DNA from: G039029935 sp039029935
Lineage (GTDB): Bacteria; Chloroflexota; Anaerolineae; Caldilineales; Caldilineaceae
DNA: 9,314 bases
Direction: 5' to 3'
NCBI GenBank assembly: GCA_039029935.1
Contig: JBCCFC010000477.1
Coordinates: 1-9,314, forward strand
Positions 6,168 through 9,314 of the stretch are shown in pieces. Below the pieces are notes generated by a model. It saw nothing but the letters and a program-made list of their open reading frames with translations. It made no database searches and had not been told where the DNA came from. The translations under genes and the position numbers were made by a program. How positions within the stretch are numbered: position 1 is the stretch's first letter; each line of letters begins with the position of its first letter.

Positions 6168-7334
6168 CTATTCTGCCTTCAACGTAGTCCACGTCTCGCT
6201 AAAAATCTCAGCCCCTTCACCACGCAACACCCACTCCAACCGCTCACGTGTCTCATCATCGACCAACAACCCAACGGTTTCCATCGTTGTATAGTAGTCA
6301 TCGCTCAACAGCGGCACAACCGCCGTGTTGGGTGTGAAGCCAAAGGTCCACTCGGTGAGCATGGCCCCGATTTCTGGATCGAGCAAGTAGTTGATAAAGA
6401 CATGGGCTGTGTATGGGTGTGGTGCATCGGTGGGAATCACCATATTATCCTGCCAGATGATGCCGCCCTCTTCTGGAATGAAGTAGCGGATGTTTTCGTT
6501 GTCCAAGTAGGAGAGGGCAGCGGCAAAACCCCATGAACCCGCCATCACGACCTCTTCTGCGGCCAAGGTCTGGATGAAGTTTTCTGAGTTATAGCCAGCG
6601 ATGCAGTCCTTCTGTGCTTGCAAGAGAGCCAGTGCCTCGTCGTGTGCGGCTGGGTCGGTCTCGTTGGCTGAGTGTCCCAGTGACTGGAGTGCCATGCCCA
6701 CTGTCTCGCGTTCATCGTTGAGCATGGAGACAAAACCGCTGTTGGCACAGACCTGCTCTAGATCAAAGAGTGAGGCATAGCTGGTTGGTGCTTCATCAAA
6801 GTAAGTGGTGTTATAAGCGATGCCTGTGGTACTCCACGCATAGGGCAAGCTGTAGGTGTTCTCTGGATCGTAGTACATGCCCATGCTGGCTGGATCAAGA
6901 TTGGCGGCGTTGGGAATGGCGTCCATGTTGAGCGCCTGTACCAAGCCTTCGTCAATCAAAATTTTGGCAGCATAGTCCGTCGGAATCGACAGATCATAAC
7001 CACTGTTGCCCGCCTGAATCTTGGCGATGGCTTCCTCATTGCTGGTGTACAGGTCCAAGTTGACCTCGACGCCACATTCCTCTTCAAACATCGTGATGAT
7101 GTTCTCGTCAATATAATCAGCCCAGTTGTAGAAATTGAGCGTGTCATCCAACTGCTCTGGATCGCCACAGCGTTCACTCGGTTCAGCGGCTTCTGCCATT
7201 TCGCTAGAATCTTCGCTGCTGGCTGCTTCCTCTGCTGCGGGTGCTGCTTCTGGTGCTGGCGCGGCACAGGCCACCAAGACCAATATCATGATGCCGAGAA
7301 TTGGCAACAGCATCCATGTACGTACATTGTTCAT
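6168..7334 (-). CDS. potD: Spermidine/putrescine-type ABC transporter substrate-binding lipoprotein (PotD-like)
   Basis: This lipoprotein captures polyamine outside the membrane and hands it to the PotB-PotC permease. Residues 1-23 form a lipoprotein signal peptide with lipobox L20-V21-A22-C23, followed by an Ala/Glu/Ser-rich tether (24-55). The mature domain opens with NFYNWADYID (67-76); W71 and Y74 match the polyamine-binding Trp and Tyr of PotD. D207 and E210 in LNDERET fit the family's acidic ligand residues, and GGIIWQD (W294, D296) matches the other ligand-contacting pair. C-terminal FINYLLDPE and TFGFTPN are typical. The start at 7334 is chosen because AAGGAG lies 6 nt upstream and the signal peptide begins there; the frame stays open to 7433, but that would place start codons in a palindrome and hide the signal peptide. 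The acyl-anchored form, rather than the free periplasmic form, suggests a cell envelope without a classical periplasm. The exact substrate is inferred. Confidence 0.93.
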   Translation of the reverse strand: MNNVRTWMLLPILGIMILVLVACAAPAPEAAPAAEEAASSEDSSEMAEAAEPSERCGDPEQLDDTLNFYNWADYIDENIITMFEEECGVEVNLDLYTSNEEAIAKIQAGNSGYDLSIPTDYAAKILIDEGLVQALNMDAIPNAANLDPASMGMYYDPENTYSLPYAWSTTGIAYNTTYFDEAPTSYASLFDLEQVCANSGFVSMLNDERETVGMALQSLGHSANETDPAAHDEALALLQAQKDCIAGYNSENFIQTLAAEEVVMAGSWGFAAALSYLDNENIRYFIPEEGGIIWQDNMVIPTDAPHPYTAHVFINYLLDPEIGAMLTEWTFGFTPNTAVVPLLSDDYYTTMETVGLLVDDETRERLEWVLRGEGAEIFSETWTTLKAE

Positions 7335-7381
7335 TGTTTGCTCCTTGTTTGAATTTACAAAACAAAAAATATGGAAGAACA

Positions 7382-7466
7382 ATACTACAACGGATTTGGG
7401 GCTGGAACGGATTTTGTTCGCTCGTGGAGACAAAAATCCGTTCCAGCCCCAAATCCGTTGTAGTAT
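7382..7466. repeat. 34-bp perfect inverted repeat in potC-potD gap
   Basis: Arms 7382-7415 and 7433-7466 are exact reverse complements over 34 bp, with a 17-nt loop. Each arm contains two direct copies of ACGGATTT (7390-7397 and 7407-7414 in the left arm). It begins 8 bp after the potC stop and ends 47 bp before the potD start, filling most of the 139-bp gap. In the minus-strand transcript it would form a long double-stranded stem, a potential RNase III site or a barrier to exonucleases. No flanking direct repeat is evident. A T-rich stretch occurs about 10 nt beyond the stem, so partial termination is possible but not typical. Confidence 0.9.
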
Positions 7467-7473
7467 ATTTCAT

Positions 7474-8325
7474 TTACCCCGTTCTTCTTCGCTGGATCAT
7501 CTGTGACGCCACCACAAACAGCACCGACACCAACAGCATAATTGTCGAGATGGCGTTAATCTCTGGGCTGATCGCACGGCGCACACGGCCAAAGACTTCG
7601 ATGGGCAGCGTGGTTGCGCCTGGTCCGGTCACAAAAAAGGTGATGACAAAGTTGTCGAGCGAGAGCGTAAAGGCGAGCAGTGCGCCAGCCACAATCCCTG
7701 GCGTGATAATGGGCAGCGTAATCCGCCGAAACGTCACCCACTCATTGGCTCCCAAATCCTGTGCCGCCTCCTCCAACGAGCCATCAAAATTTTTGAGGCT
7801 GGTACGGACGACAACGGCGACAAAAGCAATGTTAAAGCCGATATGCGCCACTGTCACCGTCACCAAGCCGTTGCGAATCGCCATGTCACCGGACAGGTTG
7901 AACAGCTCGTTGATGGCACTAAAGGTGAACGAGAAGAAGGCCAGTAACGAGATGCCCGTGATAATCTCCGGTGCGATTACGGGCATGTAGAGTAATCCAT
8001 CAAAGAGTCCCTGTAAGCGAAATTTGAATCGCTCCACTGCAATGGCAGCCATTGTGCCCAAAATGGTGGCAATCAGGGTGGAGATGATAGCGACGACAAC
8101 GGTGTTCCATGTTGAGGAGAGAATGGATTCGCTGGTCATCAATGAACGATACCAGTCGAGCGTGAATCCCGACCACTTTGCGCCTAGCTTGGAATCGTTG
8201 AAGGAGAAGGCCACCAAAATGAGGATGGGCAGATAGAGAAAGAGCATAGTCAGCCAGAGGTTGAGATTGAGCAGGCGTTTGCCCCAGATGACTACTGGTG
8301 AGTTCCCCATTTTATTAGCCCCCAT
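7474..8325 (-). CDS. potC: Spermidine/putrescine-type ABC transporter permease (PotC-like)
   Basis: This is one of the two membrane permeases of a polyamine-type importer, pairing with PotB to form the channel. The 283-residue sequence shows about six hydrophobic segments, the first at about residues 23-41. The cytoplasmic EAA loop EEAAQDLG (195-202), followed by RRITLPIITPGI, is where the ATPase docks. NDSKLGAKWSGFTLDWY after the first segment is characteristic of the PotC branch. The ATG at 8325 follows the potB TAG with no gap, and GGGAGG lies 5 nt upstream inside the end of potB, so the two are translationally coupled. An in-frame ATG five codons later is a weaker alternative. A 34-bp palindrome follows the stop codon and separates the gene from potD. 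Confidence 0.94.
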   Translation of the reverse strand: MGANKMGNSPVVIWGKRLLNLNLWLTMLFLYLPILILVAFSFNDSKLGAKWSGFTLDWYRSLMTSESILSSTWNTVVVAIISTLIATILGTMAAIAVERFKFRLQGLFDGLLYMPVIAPEIITGISLLAFFSFTFSAINELFNLSGDMAIRNGLVTVTVAHIGFNIAFVAVVVRTSLKNFDGSLEEAAQDLGANEWVTFRRITLPIITPGIVAGALLAFTLSLDNFVITFFVTGPGATTLPIEVFGRVRRAISPEINAISTIMLLVSVLFVVASQMIQRRRTG

Positions 8326-9186
8326 CTACGCCTCCCGATTCTGACGTTCCGACCGAATATAGGCCACCAAGCCACCCATCATCAGCAACACAAAGGCCAT
8401 TGCGATGGCCGAGCCAAAGGGCCAATCAAAGGCTGTGCTAAATTGCAGCGCGAGTAGGTTGCCCACCATCATGACTTTGCCACCACCCAGAATAACGGGA
8501 ACGACAAACTGACCGATGGTGAGGATGAGGACGAGCAAACTGCCTGTGACAATCCCCGGCATGGTTAAGGGCAGGAAGACCCGCAAAAATGTCTGCACAT
8601 ATTTTGCCCCCAAATCCTGTGCAGCCTCGACATAGGCATAGTCAAACTTTTCGATGGATGCATAGAGCGGCAGCACCATAAAGGGCAGTGACACATAGAC
8701 CAGCCCCAGCAGCACCGCGCCGGGTGTATTAATCATGGGGATGCGGTTCAGCCCCACTGCCTGTAAAATTGTGTTGAGAAACCCATTATTGTTGAGGATA
8801 AACTTCCACGCATAAATCCGCACCAGCAGATTGGTCCAAAAAGGGATGATGACCAGAAAGAGCAGTAGATTGCGTGTCGCAGGCTTTTGTTGCGCAATGT
8901 AAAAGGCCAGTGGATAGCCTATCAACAGGCAAAGAGCCACCGTGAGCAACCCCCACCAGAAGGTGCGCAGAAAGATGACCACGTAGTTGTTGAAGAACAT
9001 TGAGTCCGCATCATAGGCGACGAGCTTCTGATAGGATTCTAGCGTGAATGTCCACTCCACACCGCCGCCGACTTTTTTTGTGAGCAGGCTGTAGAGTATG
9101 ATGAGCAGGAGAGGAAGGATGTAGAGTGTGGTGATCCAGATTGCGCCCGGGCTTAGAAGTATATTTTTTGTTGCTGATTGTTTCAT
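8326..9186 (-). CDS. potB: Spermidine/putrescine-type ABC transporter permease (PotB-like)
   Basis: Partner permease of PotC in the inner membrane. The product is about 286 residues with six predicted hydrophobic segments; the first lies near the N-terminus (GAIWITTLYILPLLLIILY region). The EAA loop EAAQDLGA (187-194) and following FLRVFLPLTMPGI are intact. FWTNLLVRIYAWKFIL is a typical PotB stretch. I chose ATG 9186; a TTG three codons upstream (9195) is also in frame, and neither has a strong Shine-Dalgarno. The gene starts 11 bp after the stop of the upstream PIN-like ORF, so it may be transcribed from further right. The gene order here is potB-potC-potD; the ATPase gene potA, often the first gene of such operons, is not seen. 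Confidence 0.93.
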   Translation of the reverse strand: MKQSATKNILLSPGAIWITTLYILPLLLIILYSLLTKKVGGGVEWTFTLESYQKLVAYDADSMFFNNYVVIFLRTFWWGLLTVALCLLIGYPLAFYIAQQKPATRNLLLFLVIIPFWTNLLVRIYAWKFILNNNGFLNTILQAVGLNRIPMINTPGAVLLGLVYVSLPFMVLPLYASIEKFDYAYVEAAQDLGAKYVQTFLRVFLPLTMPGIVTGSLLVLILTIGQFVVPVILGGGKVMMVGNLLALQFSTAFDWPFGSAIAMAFVLLMMGGLVAYIRSERQNREA

Positions 9187-9197
9187 TGCTTTCAATG

Positions 9198-9314
9198 CTA
9201 TGTATATTGAAAAAGTTGTTTTCCCAATGCCTCACAGAGGGGGGCAAAATGTCTGTGATTGGTTGTATAAATGGGGGCATCGCTTGGTGCTTCTAAAGCA
9301 ATCACAATATCTCC
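9198..9314 (-). CDS. C-terminal end of a possible PIN-domain protein (partial)
   Basis: The minus strand is open from the right window edge to a TAG at 9198-9200, giving the last 38 residues of a protein that begins outside the window. The segment reads GDIVIALEAP, then APIYTTNHRHFAPLCEALG. An Asp followed by a hydrophobic-Ala helix and a TTN..HF strand-turn resembles the C-terminal part of PIN-domain nucleases (VapC-like and relatives), with D2 of the fragment as candidate active-site Asp. This is a resemblance by eye only. It ends 11 bp before potB, on the same strand, so the two may share a transcript. It does not look like the C-terminus of PotA. Confidence 0.45.
   Translation of the reverse strand, partial: GDIVIALEAPSDAPIYTTNHRHFAPLCEALGKQLFQYT

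Noticed and set aside
7335..7433. Upstream extension of potD to position 7433
   Set aside because: The extension would be encoded inside the palindrome and would bury the lipoprotein signal peptide. The Shine-Dalgarno AAGGAG fixes the start at 7334.
9239..9244. Frameshift in the PIN-like fragment at a run of six G
   Set aside because: Recounting the homopolymer shows six bases, which keeps one continuous frame from the window edge to the TAG at 9198-9200.
9011..9280. Minus-strand ORF of 89 residues overlapping potB
   Set aside because: It overlaps the well-supported N-terminus of potB in another frame, and the PIN-like frame explains the DNA between 9198 and the edge better.

Overview
The window looks like chromosomal DNA from a bacterium with moderate GC content. 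The organism is probably a member of Chloroflexota. That is an inference from the style of the MiaA C-terminus (a FVRHQSTWFR-like stretch), the RelA/SpoT sequence and the 8-bp GGAACGGT-type minisatellite; there is no rRNA or other marker here to prove it. No rRNA, tRNA, CRISPR array or intact transposase gene is visible.

Left part (1-506): a strong hairpin terminator (38-73) is followed by about 280 bp with no convincing gene. Next comes a 124-bp element (355-478) with perfect 11-bp terminal inverted repeats, flanked by a 7-bp direct repeat. I read it as a MITE, perhaps derived from an ISL3-type insertion sequence. It lies 28 bp upstream of the first gene of the next operon.

Central plus-strand operon (507-5674): rnhB (RNase HII), yraN (UPF0102 nuclease-like protein), miaA (tRNA dimethylallyltransferase) and a large RelA/SpoT homologue (Rel) are tightly packed. 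The one real gap is the 205 bp between yraN and miaA, which is filled by a foldback minisatellite of 8-bp units. The operon combines nucleic-acid maintenance (rnhB, yraN), tRNA modification (miaA) and the (p)ppGpp alarmone. Two of its proteins, RNase HII and Rel, carry low-complexity N-terminal extensions containing in-frame tandem duplications. Rel keeps every (p)ppGpp-hydrolase residue I can check, yet has the acidic EFDD motif typical of monofunctional RelA synthetases.

Right part, minus strand (5709-9314): reading from the right edge, there is the C-terminal end of a possible PIN-domain protein (9198-9314), then potB, potC and potD-like genes for a spermidine/putrescine-type ABC importer (two permeases and a lipoprotein binding protein). 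potB and potC are translationally coupled. A 34-bp perfect inverted repeat separates potC from potD and could uncouple their expression. No potA ATPase gene is present in the window. Beyond potD lie a second inverted repeat (6031-6072) and an unrecognised 99-residue ORF that converges on rel.

I found no clearly novel multi-gene defence or metabolic system. The most unusual content is the repeat and palindrome structure and the architecture of Rel.
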